From: JAIOQJ01 sp963718635
GTDB taxonomy: Bacteria; Planctomycetota; Planctomycetia; Gemmatales; Gemmataceae
Reading direction: 5' to 3'
Assembly (NCBI GenBank): GCA_963718635.1
Contig: OY970367.1
Location: 5,456,001-5,520,000, forward strand
DNA length: 64,000 nt
Shown here: positions 1 through 9,916 of the stretch, one piece after another
Position numbering within the stretch: position 1 is the first letter of the stretch
Layout: every line of letters begins with the position of its first letter
Program-made: the position numbers and the translations under genes
The notes under the pieces: generated by a model
Seen by the model: the letters and a program-made list of their open reading frames with translations, nothing else
Database searches by the model: none
What the model was told of the DNA's origin: nothing

Positions 1-2280
1 GGATTAGGTGGCGGCGGCGCCGGTGGTGGATTGGGAGGCGGCGGTCTCGGCGGTGGATTAGGTGGCGGCGGCCTTGGTGGCTTAGGCGGTGGGGGTCTTG
101 GCGGCGGCGGACTCGGTGGCGGTCTGGGCGGCGGTGGACTAGGTGGTGGAGGCTTGGGCGGCGGCGGTGGCGCGGGTGGCGCCTCGGGCGGCCGTTCCTT
201 CAATACGACGAAAACGACATCGCTGAACTTCGTCAGCATCAATGGCAAAGACAATGGCCTGCAATCGGGCATGCTCGAAGACGTTCACCTGACGGCCGAT
301 GTGCGCACTAACAGCCTGATCATCTCCGCCCCGGCGAAGACGATGGACCTCATCATGGCCCTGGTCCGCGATCTCGATGTGACTTCGGCTGCCAAAGCTC
401 AAATCAATATCTTCTCGCTCAAGCGCGCTGATGCCGTACTCACCGCGAATCTGCTCAACCAACTCTTCTTCGGTGGAGGCGCTGCGGGAGGCGGCGGAGG
501 CTTGGGCGGCGGAGGTGGCGGACTTGGTGGAGGCGGCGGCCTAGGTGGTGGTGGCGGCCTCGGCGGTGGATTAGGCGGCGGCGGGCTTGCGGGCGCCCTT
601 GGTGGCGGCGGTGCAGGCGCCAACAGCGGCAGCAGGCCCTTGCTGTCTTTAACCGGCGTCCCATCGGATGGCGCCAACTTGATCTCGTTGCGCATTAGCG
701 TGGATGAACGAACCAATTCGATCATCGCCGCGGGTACGCTCAACGATCTCGAAACCATCGGCGCGATCATTAGTCGGCTGGAAGATTCAGAAATTCGGCC
801 CCGTGTCACCGAGGTTGTCAAACTCCGCAATGCGGCGGCAGCCGACGTCGTCAACGCCTTGCAAACGTTCTTGACGAGTTCGCTGGCGATCATTCAGAGC
901 AGCAATCAATTGAGCGGCTTCCAGGAATATCGCCAAGCGGTGGTCGTGACGGCCGAGCCTGTCACGAATTCCATCCTCATCAGCGCCTCGATGGAATGGT
1001 TCCCACGTGTGATGCAACTTCTCGAACGGCTCGATCGTCAACCGCAACAGGTTGCGATCTCGTGCCTCATTGCGGAAGTGCATTTAACGAACACGGAGGA
1101 GTTCGGCGTCGAGATCGGCCTGCAAAGCCCGATTCTCTTCACGCGCAGCCTGGTGGGCACTTCGGGCACCGCATCTTTGACCAGCGCAGTGGGACAGGCG
1201 ATTCCTTCAGGCACCACTGTGACCCAGGCGACTTCCATTACGGCCATTCCCGGCTTGAACTTTAATACCGCTCAGGCGGTACAAGCCGGCCTGCCGCAAT
1301 CGAATCTGGCGAGCCCGCAAACGGTTGCGTTCCAAGGGCTCGGCAATCTCGGCGTGGGCCGAACGAACTCGAACGGAATCGGAGGCTTCGTCTTTTCCGG
1401 CGCCAGCGATACCGTCAACATTCTCGTCCGCGCCTTAAAGACGCAAGGGCGCATCGACATTCTCAACACGCCGACGATTCAGACGCTCGACAATCAGATG
1501 GGCATTGTATCCGTTGGTCAGATCTACCCGTATGTGACGGGCGGTCAGTTCACCGCGCTTGGTACGTTCCAGCCGAACATCACCTATCGCACCGATGTAG
1601 GCGTCACGCTTCAGGTTACGCCGCGCATCAGCCCGGAAGGCCGAATCTTGATGCGCGTCGAGCCTTCGATCATCCAGCCGATCGCAACGCCAATCAACTT
1701 GGGCAACAACCTAAGCGCTACGGCCTTCAACAACCAGTCGGTTCAGACAACCGTGTTGGCCGACGATGGCGAGACGATCGTCATCGGCGGTTTGATCTCG
1801 AAGAGCAACGAGCGCAACGAAAACAAGATCCCCTTCTTTGGCGACCTGCCGTTCGTCGGCGCGCTCTTTCGCTATCGCACACAATCGCAAGATAAGCGCG
1901 AGCTGATTATTGTGTTGACGCCGCGAATCATTCGTTGTGCGGAAGATGCCGACCACGTTGCATTGGATCATTTCAACAAGATGGATTGGAACTTGAAAGA
2001 TGTGGAAAAGACAGTCGGCCGGGAGAATATGGATCTCATACTCACCAAGCCGAATAGCCGCCCGGGAGTCGTGCCCCCGACAGGGCCGATCCCGATGCAA
2101 GTGGTCCCGCCTACGCAAGAGTTGCCCCTGCCGAAAGCGTTGCCCCCGGCAGGCGGGATAACGACTTTGCCGTCTAGTGCTGATGTCGCTCAACCAGTAG
2201 TCGCTGATATGCCCGGCAAGGATGCCCCCCGAGAGAAGGAGTCTCGAAAATGGTGGAACGTCTTCAGCAACGGCAAATAA
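1..2280 (+). CDS. Secretin (GspD/PilQ-like), 5' end outside window
   Basis: Outer-membrane secretin that would form the export pore of a type II secretion or type IV pilus-like machine. The frame is open from base 1, so the true start lies upstream; TTG at 31 is only an internal codon. Order seen: a low-complexity GGGLGGG tract (nt 1-185), a secretin N-type domain (about nt 265-475), a second Gly-rich tract (about 475-635), further N-type domains (about 690-1070), then the secretin core, with GRIDILNTPTIQTLDNQ near 1450 and a C-terminal LADDGETIVIGGLI / ELIIVLTPRII signature near 1755-1930. A Pro-rich tail follows. The fold assignment rests on these conserved motifs; GspD versus another secretin subtype cannot be decided without the neighbours. 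The Gly-rich tracts sit inside the periplasmic N-domains, which is unusual for proteobacterial GspD. Confidence 0.9.
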   Translation, partial: GLGGGGAGGGLGGGGLGGGLGGGGLGGLGGGGLGGGGLGGGLGGGGLGGGGLGGGGGAGGASGGRSFNTTKTTSLNFVSINGKDNGLQSGMLEDVHLTADVRTNSLIISAPAKTMDLIMALVRDLDVTSAAKAQINIFSLKRADAVLTANLLNQLFFGGGAAGGGGGLGGGGGGLGGGGGLGGGGGLGGGLGGGGLAGALGGGGAGANSGSRPLLSLTGVPSDGANLISLRISVDERTNSIIAAGTLNDLETIGAIISRLEDSEIRPRVTEVVKLRNAAAADVVNALQTFLTSSLAIIQSSNQLSGFQEYRQAVVVTAEPVTNSILISASMEWFPRVMQLLERLDRQPQQVAISCLIAEVHLTNTEEFGVEIGLQSPILFTRSLVGTSGTASLTSAVGQAIPSGTTVTQATSITAIPGLNFNTAQAVQAGLPQSNLASPQTVAFQGLGNLGVGRTNSNGIGGFVFSGASDTVNILVRALKTQGRIDILNTPTIQTLDNQMGIVSVGQIYPYVTGGQFTALGTFQPNITYRTDVGVTLQVTPRISPEGRILMRVEPSIIQPIATPINLGNNLSATAFNNQSVQTTVLADDGETIVIGGLISKSNERNENKIPFFGDLPFVGALFRYRTQSQDKRELIIVLTPRIIRCAEDADHVALDHFNKMDWNLKDVEKTVGRENMDLILTKPNSRPGVVPPTGPIPMQVVPPTQELPLPKALPPAGGITTLPSSADVAQPVVADMPGKDAPREKESRKWWNVFSNGK

Positions 2281-2846
2281 GCCGTCGAACGGTGCTTGCC
2301 GGATTAGCAGCGGCCGCCTGCTCTCCGCTTGGGTGTTTTGCGATCGGGAAACCCTTCGCGAAGAAAGAAGAGACGAAACCCGCCCCACAGGGTCGGCTCG
2401 TTTCGACTTGGGACAAGAAGGTGGTCTACGCACCCGATCCGTTCCGAGGCGGAGCGATCTCGCCCGGCATCGTCGGCCGCGTCTACCTTTTCGGGCCCGA
2501 TGTGACAGTACCCTACATCGGCGACGGCTCGTTAAAGATCGATATCTGGGACAGCACCCCGCGCGGGCCGCATACCGGTCCCATTTTCACCGATTTCGTT
2601 GCATTCGACGCGGGAGCTTTGAAGGCCTTCGCCAAGAAAGATTTCGTCGGCGATGGTTACACGATCTTTTGTCCTTGGGCGTCCTATCGACCGGACATCG
2701 CGCAGATTTACATCATTCTCTGCTATACGACCGCGGCCGGAGTCGAGCTGTTCCATCAGAGCGGCACGTTCGCGATCAATCATTCGGATACTTCCGAACG
2801 TGTCAAGAAGGAGATGAATGCGGTCAGTTCGCGTCTCGTGAATTGA
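2250..2846 (+). CDS. Tat-exported lipoprotein-like protein of unknown function
   Basis: 198-residue protein that overlaps the secretin stop by 31 nt, so the two are probably translationally coupled. AAGGAG lies about 9 nt before the ATG. The N-terminus has a twin-arginine motif (SRRTVLAGL, residues 11-19), an Ala-rich hydrophobic stretch and two possible lipobox cysteines (Cys24, Cys29). The mature part begins with a Lys/Pro-rich linker and then a compact region rich in Gly, Asp and aromatic residues (YAPDPFRGG, FGPDVTVPYIGDGSLKIDIW) without a family I recognise. Context suggests an envelope partner or pilot-like lipoprotein for the secretin; that is inference. Confidence 0.75.
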   Translation: MVERLQQRQISRRTVLAGLAAAACSPLGCFAIGKPFAKKEETKPAPQGRLVSTWDKKVVYAPDPFRGGAISPGIVGRVYLFGPDVTVPYIGDGSLKIDIWDSTPRGPHTGPIFTDFVAFDAGALKAFAKKDFVGDGYTIFCPWASYRPDIAQIYIILCYTTAAGVELFHQSGTFAINHSDTSERVKKEMNAVSSRLVN

Positions 2847-2993
2847 ACCGTTTCAAAGTGATGTTCGCTTCCGAGCCACACACGTAAGGGCCAGGGCTTC
2901 TTTCTCCAGTGAGAGCCAAGGCGAGCCAGGAGCGTAAGCGACTGAAGATTCTGCATTATGCGTCGCATACGCTTCCGGCGCCGACCAGACTTA

Positions 2994-5900
2994 TCAACGG
3001 CCCACGAGATTTGTCTCGTTGCTCATATCGGCAACTTCCTGCACGGCGCTGCGGACGATCTCGGCCATGCGAGGTTGCACGTGGTCTTTAAACATGTCGA
3101 GGTGCGCGGCGCGCAACGTAAACTCTTCCACCGGTTCGGTCGACCAAGGCTGCCATCCCTGCCATTCGACATACTCAACGGCATCTTCCCATTCTTCGAT
3201 CACGTCAGACTGGACGAGCACGACCTTGCCCTTGAACTTACGTTCGGGCAAATAGCGATCATTGCCCCGTAACAAGGCATGGCCGACCTGGGTCAGAATC
3301 TGCTGCGGAATGACGTCAAGATCTTTGATCATCACATCTTCAAAAGGGTCAACCTTCACGCGATTCAAAATGCGCCGCCAGCGCTCTCGGGCATAGGCCC
3401 ATTTCTGGCCGCGCGGCAACCGGATGAGGCGGGCAAGGTGGACGGCGGTCCGCCGTATCAACGACAACGGCCTGGGGTAGCCCGGCGCAAACATATCGAC
3501 GACGAGCAATCGGGGCACTTCTTTGCCCATTGCTTGCAGCTGTAAGGCGACTGCCAATGCAATACGAGCGCCGACCGAATAGCCGCCGATGACATAGGGA
3601 CCGGTCGGACATTCGGCCAGAATCTCTTTCACGTAGCGAGCGGCGATTTCTTCGAAGTTCTCAAGCGGCGGCTCCGAGCCGTCTACCCCGATCGCCTTCA
3701 TGCCATAGACCGTGTATTCGGGGCCCAGGAGCCGAGCAAATTTATGGAACGTGAAAACGTGGCCGCCGACGCCCGCGATCAAGAAGAGCGGCGGCTGTGA
3801 ACCGCCCGTTTGCAGCGGCACCATAGCGCCGCCTCCTCCCAACTCCAGTTTGCGGGTGATAACGTCAGCCAAGCCTCGGATGGTCGGCTTATCAAATAGA
3901 ACTTCCAATGGTATGCGATGGCCCAATCGCGATTCGATACGGGACATCAGCACCGCTGCTAGCAGAGAATGCCCGCCTAACTCATGAAAATCATCCGTCA
4001 CACTGATCGGGGTGATGCCGAGCACTTCCTCCCAGATAGGGAGCAATGCGGCTTCTGCATCGCTGGCGGCGGCCACCCGTTCGGCATCAGCGCGGGCGGA
4101 TGAATCTACGGTCGGCGCCGGCAGGGCCTTGCGGTCGACCTTGCCGTTAGGTGTTTGCGGAAACTGTTCCAACTTCGTAAATGTGCCCGGAACCATGTAG
4201 TCGGGCAGCCGGCCTTGCGAAAACTTGCGCAGCTCAGCTGGAGTTGGGGAATGTCCGGCCTCACACCGGTAATAGGCGTGCAGCATCGCGGAAAACTCAT
4301 CATCCGTACGTGCGGTCACGACTACCTGGGCCAGTCCGTCATGCTCTTCCAGCACTCGTTCGATTTCGTTCAACTCAATGCGAAAACCCCGAACCTTCAC
4401 CTGATGGTCGACGCGGCCTAAACACTCGAGGGTGCCATCCAGAAGGTAGCGGCCGAGGTCGCCTGTCTTATACATCCGGGCATTCATGCCCTGAGGCGCA
4501 AACGGATCGGGAACAAAGCGTGCCATCGTCAGTTCATCACGGCCAAGATAGCCGCGCGCCAAGCCATCGCCTGCAATCCATATCTCGCCCACGCAACCGA
4601 TGGGCATGATCTGTTTGCTAGTCGGGTCCAGAACGCGAATTTGCGTATTCAAGACCGGTTTGCCAATCAAAACACGATTGTCTAGTGGCGATACCCGGTG
4701 AATGATGGACCAGACAGTCGTCTCTGTCGGTCCGTAAACGTTCCAGACCTCGGCCGTTCGCTCGAGAAGCTGTTGCGCTAATTCCATGGAGAGCGCTTCG
4801 CCGCCCGTTAAGGCTTTGAGATTCCTTTTGCCCTTCCAACCCGCCGTCAGCAAAAAGCGCCAAGTGGCAGGCGTTGACTGCATGACCGTGATATCGGCGC
4901 GCTGAATCAATTCGAGCAATCGGTGCCCGTCGAGGGCCGTCTCGCGCGGCACGATCACGGAACGCGCTGCCGACCACCATCGGCAACCATGTCTCGACCG
5001 TGTGAATGTCAAATGACAGGGTCGTGATTGAAAGGATCGAATCACTGGCCTTCAAGCCCGGTTCATCTTTGAACGACCAGAGCAAATTGACGAGATTGCG
5101 CTGTTCCACTGCCACGCCGTTCGGCCGACCGGTCGAGCCGGAGGTGTAGAGCACATAGATCAAATTTTCCGGTTTCGACAGGGGCGCCGGGTTAGATATG
5201 GGCTGTCGAGCGATCGCTTCCGCATGCGCATCGATGCATACCTGACGAAGGCCAGCCACCGGCAGATTGTCCAACAAGTGGTGGTGCGCCACGATGATCG
5301 GCATCCGGCTGTCGCTGATGTAGAAGGAAAGCCGATCGGGCGGAAAATCGGGATCGAGAGGCACGTAGGCGCCCCCCGATTTCAGGATGCCAAGCATGGC
5401 CACGGGCATGTCGAGCGAACGTTCAACGCACAATCCAACGAGCGTATCCGGGCCAACGCCAAGCGTACGGAGGTGGTGGGCTAACTGATTCGCTCGCTCG
5501 TTCAACTGGCGGAAGGTGATTGTCTGTTCGCGAAACTGGAAGGCAACTGCGTGCGGCGTTCGCTCGACCTGTGCCTCCACCAGTTGATGCACACACAAGT
5601 CGCGCGGAAAATCGCCATTGGACTGATTGAACGAATGCAACAGCCGATCGCGTTCAGCGACTGGCATCAACGGCAACTCCGACAACTTAGCCTCAGGGCT
5701 CGCTGCGATGCCTTCCACTAATGTCGAAAAGTGGCCGATGTAACGTTCAATGGTTTCGGCATCGTAGAGGTCGAAGGCGTACTCGATAAAGCCGGCTGTG
5801 TGGTCGGGCCGTTCTTCGACTGTGAGAGTGAAATCAAACTTTGAGCCGACTCGCTCCATCAGGTCATGATTCCAGCTAAGGCCGCCGGCGGCTTCGCCGT

Positions 5901-8900
5901 GCAGGTCTTCACCTTGATAGATGAAGAGCGACTGGAAAAGAGGATGTCCGCCGGGCGTTCGTTCCGGCTTCAGTTCCTCGACCAGCTTTTCGAAAGGGAC
6001 ATCGCCATTTTGGATGGCGCCCGTCAAGGTCTCGCGGGCTCGGCCTAGCAAATCGCGAAAGGCAGGGTCGCCGCCCAAATCGGTTCGCAAGACGAGCGTA
6101 TTGACGAAACAGCCGACGATGTCGCGGGCGGCGCTTGGCCTTGTTGTTACCGGAGAACCCACGCAAACATCACTCTGGCCCGTATAGCGGAACAGCAGCG
6201 TCTGAAATGCCGCCAGCCAGGTGATATAAGGCGTCACTCCAGCCTGTCGGCTCAATTCGGCAATGGCTTTGCTAACGGATGGGTTAATCTCAAATTTAAC
6301 CGTTGTTCCTTGGAAAGTGCGTATAGCGGGCCGCGCCTTCGGATGCGGCGGCGCCAGGGGCGGAGGCGTTCCCTTTAATTTCTGTTTCCAATAAGCGATA
6401 GCCGCCGGGGTCACCCGTTCGCGCTGCCAAAGGCTGTAGTCGACGTAACGGACCGGCAGTTCCGGCAGGGCGGCCCCCTTGCCTCGGAGAGCGTCGGCAT
6501 ACGCTTCCCACAGATCGTTCAGCAGCACAACCCTTGAGGATTCATCGATGACAATGTGATGAATGGTCCAACAAAGCAAATGTTCATTGATGCCGAGTTT
6601 TACCACCCATGCTCGCCAGAGCGGCCCCTCGACAATGTTAAACGGCTGCCTGGCATCTGCCGCCAGCATGTCGCCCAGCTTCGCTCTTCGCATCGTCTCG
6701 TCCGGAAAAATCGCTCAACGCCAAACTGACCACCGAAGGGCTATGGATAATCTGTTCGGGCCAACCATCGACGCTTTCGAAAGTGGTGCGCAGCGAATCC
6801 TGACGGTCGACGAGCGCCTGCCAGGCCTTGCGCAAGGCTGTAAGATCGAGCGGCCCCTTTAGTCGGATCGCTTCGGAAACGTTGTAGATCGTGCGATCGG
6901 CAATGTTACGATCGAGGAACCAAAACCGCTGTTGAATGAGCGAAGCAGGTGCGCGGGAGATGTTGCCTTTACGCGGAATGTGGGTCTGGGACACACCGCT
7001 CACGGCCCGGCGAATTTCGTCGGCAAGAGCCGCCACCGTCGGCTTTTCAAATAAGGTCGGCAGAGTCAAATCCACGTAAAATTTATCCTGCAACTGCGCA
7101 ATCGCCTGGGCCGCTCGCAAGGAATGCCCACCTAGCTCGAAGAAGTTGTCGTTGCGGCCTACCTTTTCAACGCCCAGCACCGGGCTCCATATCTGCGCGA
7201 TCGCCGTTTCAATCTCATCCGCCGGTCGTTCGTAACCTCGCGAACGCTGTGCCGTTTCGGGCGGCAGCAACGCTGCCCGGTCTATTTTGCCGTTGGGCGT
7301 CAAGGGGAGACGCAGGGAGGAAGACCGAATGGGCTGGGACCATGTATTCAGGGAGGGTCGCGGAGAGATGCGCGGCTAGCCCGGCTTCGACCTGAGTGCG
7401 ATCCACCGGATCAACACTGATATAGGCTATCAAATAATTCTGCCCGCCGCCATCCTTGAAAGCCTTGACAGCCACCTCCGATACACCCGCGACCTGACCG
7501 ATGACTGCTTCGATCTCTCCTGCTTCCACCCGGAAGCCACGAATCTTCACCTGGGTATCAGCCCGGCCGAGGAACTCAAGATTGCCGTCTGCGAAATATC
7601 GAGCAAGGTCGCCCGTCTTATAAAGTCGTCCATTTTGCGCCGGATAGAACGGATCGCGGATGAAACGCTCTTTTGTCAATTCTTCCCGATTGAGATAGCC
7701 ATCAGCCAGGACATCGCCGCCGATGTAGAGATCGCCCGGAACGCCGACCGGAACCGGCTGAAGGCGCCGGTCGAGAACGTAGTAGCGAGCATTGCGAATC
7801 GGCTTCCCATACGGGATGCTTGGCCATTTGGGGTCAACGCTTTCGATGGGATACCAATTCGACCAAATCGCCGCTTCCGTAGCGCCCCCCAGGCTGACGA
7901 CGCGAGCATTGCTGAACGCTGCGCGTATGACGTCGGGAATCGCTACGGGAATCCAGTCGCCGCTTAGCAAAACCAGCCGTAAGCGGGAGACATCAAAGCC
8001 ACCTGCATTCGAGCGTGACTTGCTCCGGATAAAAGGAGTCAACTGCGCCAATGCGGCGGGCGCGGAATCCCAGATGGTGATTGGCTCTGTCCGCATGATG
8101 TGAAGCAGCTGCGCGGGATCGCGCAATTCGGCTTCAGATGCCACGCGAATGGAACCACCGGCCCCCAGCACGCCGAAAATATCGTAGACGGAAAGATCAA
8201 AACTGAGCGAGGTTACAAAGAGAACTTGATCCGAAGGTCGGACTTCGAATGTTTCATTTACCCAATTCAGAACATTGGCCACCGGCCGATGGCGCAGGAT
8301 GACCCCCTTGGGCCGGCCCGTTGAGCCCGATGTATAGATAACATAAGCGCGGTCATCGAGCGTAGCAGCAGATTCGGGTTTCTCCGAAGGTTGACATTGC
8401 AGTTCTGACGAGAGCCGGTCGAGGCAGAAATATTTGGATGCGCAGGTGGGCAACCGTTCGAGGAGCGCTGATTCCGTCAGCACGGCTGGCGCACGGAGAT
8501 CGTCCAGCATGAATGCCAGCCGGTCTTTGGGGTAAGAGGCATCGAGTGGAGCATAGGCCGCATCCGCCTTCAGCACCGCCAGTACGGCCACGATCATCTC
8601 TTTAGACCGTCTCACGCAGACACCGACAAAAGCCCCGCGTATCACTCCCTGGGCTTTCAGATAATGAGCCAATCGATTCGCTTGTTCGTCAATCTGGCGA
8701 TAACTGTATTCGCGACCGCCGGCGACGATGGCGATCGCGTCCGGCGTCGTTCGGGCAAATTGTTCGAACCCCTGCTGAATGAGCCCTAAGTTGTCCGGCG
8801 CGACTCCTGTCGCATTCCAATCAACGATGATTTGCTTCCGTTCATCTTCAGCGAGGATCGGCAGAAGTTCCACCGCTTCGTCGGGCGCGAGGCAACCCGC

Positions 8901-9522
8901 GCGCAGAATGGTCTGGAAATGGCCGGCGAGCCGCTTCATATGAAAAGCGTCAAAGCGTTCGGCGTTATATCGAATTGTTGCCGCCATGCCGTCGCTGGAT
9001 CGCTTCAACTTCAGGTCAAGATCGCAGTCGGCTCCCTCTTGGTCGAAATGACTTCCAAATCGGAAACCGACTGAATGAGACGCTTTTCGGACGGCAGAAC
9101 GTTTACCTTCATTCAGGCAGCGAAGCACTTCGCGAAAACTTGGATTGCCATCGAACCGAACCTCGGCGACCAAGCAAGAAGAATCGATCGAAACATCGAG
9201 CGCTATTTCTTCGGAAGAAGTGTAGCGATGTAAAACGACGACGAACGCGCTTGAGCGCAATCTCCGCCTCACGGCAAGCCATTTTCAGAGAGAGCGTATG
9301 GAGATCTTCGACAACAGCCGCCGAAAGCTCAAATGCGAATTCTTCGCATCGGGCGGCAGTTGCACATGGTCCAGGGCGGGCAAATGGAATTTGCAGCAAG
9401 GCTTCGCAAGCCTGCTGCCTAGGCGGAGAGTTTACCAACTTTTCCTCCGAACGGACGTTGCGGGCCAACGCCTTTTTTTCCAGCGGGATCATCCTGGATT
9501 CCAGCCCAACGGTAAGATTCAT
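2994..9522 (-). CDS. Two-module non-ribosomal peptide synthetase with terminal thioesterase (frame broken four times)
   Basis: Assembles a short peptide from amino-acyl thioesters. Reading from 9522 downward: about 220 residues resembling only the C-terminal lobe of a condensation domain (no HHxxxDG), adenylation domain A1 (YTSGSTGRPKG, YKTGDLARY, GRADTQVKIRGFR), carrier T1 (FFELGGHSL), a complete condensation domain (HHIVID), A2 (LYTSGSTGRPNG, YGPTETTVW, YKTGDLGRY), T2 (DFHELGGHSL) and a thioesterase (GYSVGAR, Ser nucleophile). Frame breaks fall near 9240, 7300, 6700 and 4965. By eye the A1 specificity residues read D-L-Y-D-L-S-L-I-W-K, close to cysteine codes; A2 reads D-I-V-Q-L-G-V-V-W-K, close to glycine codes. 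The start at 9522 is the first ATG in the open frame. No tailoring gene or phosphopantetheinyl transferase lies next to it. Coding is continuous across all breaks, so a single working gene is likely. Confidence 0.88.
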
Positions 9523-9916
9523 CAGATTTTCTCAGTCGCCCGTTGGCACGCGGCTTGCGCTAATTTAGCAAATGTGCGAGATTCGCGAAGCCATTGCCTT
9601 GGTTAATTTGAAATTCATTGTTCCGCGAAGAACAAATTCTGCCGCTGACGCCGCGCCCCCAAGCCTTGGAAGGGGATGCCTGAAGAATCTAAAACAAGTC
9701 CTGTCTAGCAGATAAACCAATTCAAAATTTTTCGGATCATCACGCAATCTGAGATTCCCGTGTGCCGCGGCAATTGAATATAGGGCACGATTTTTAACGA
9801 TGCGGACTGAAAGCGAAGCGTTTTTCATTTTTTGCCAATGCAATCTCTTAACCGTTTCATCTCGTCTTGATTTGAAACGTTTGCAGAATGCCTTTTCTCT
9901 TGTTCGAGGAGTATGC
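9523..9916. other. Divergent intergenic region between NRPS and DUF4139 gene
   Basis: 394 nt without a credible gene. It must hold the promoters of both divergent genes. It contains the sigma-54-like element at 9544-9558 and AT-rich stretches around 9700-9850. A reading frame open from 9800 runs into the downstream gene but lacks a start signal. No hairpin of note. Confidence 0.6.
9544..9558 (+). promoter_or_regulatory. Sigma-54-type -24/-12 promoter element
   Basis: TGGCAC, five bases, TTGC, with GG and GC exactly 10 nt apart, matching the RpoN consensus. It points toward the DUF4139 gene at 9917 and would give a leader of roughly 345 nt. No upstream activator sites were identified. It overlaps the region just upstream of the divergent NRPS start. 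Confidence 0.5.

Noticed and set aside
1711..2433. 240-residue minus-strand reading frame
   Set aside because: Antisense of the secretin core, low-complexity Arg-rich translation.
2994..9522. NRPS as four separate genes
   Set aside because: Domains run on without gaps across frame changes, and the internal starts lack ribosome sites; adenylation and condensation domains are cut mid-motif.
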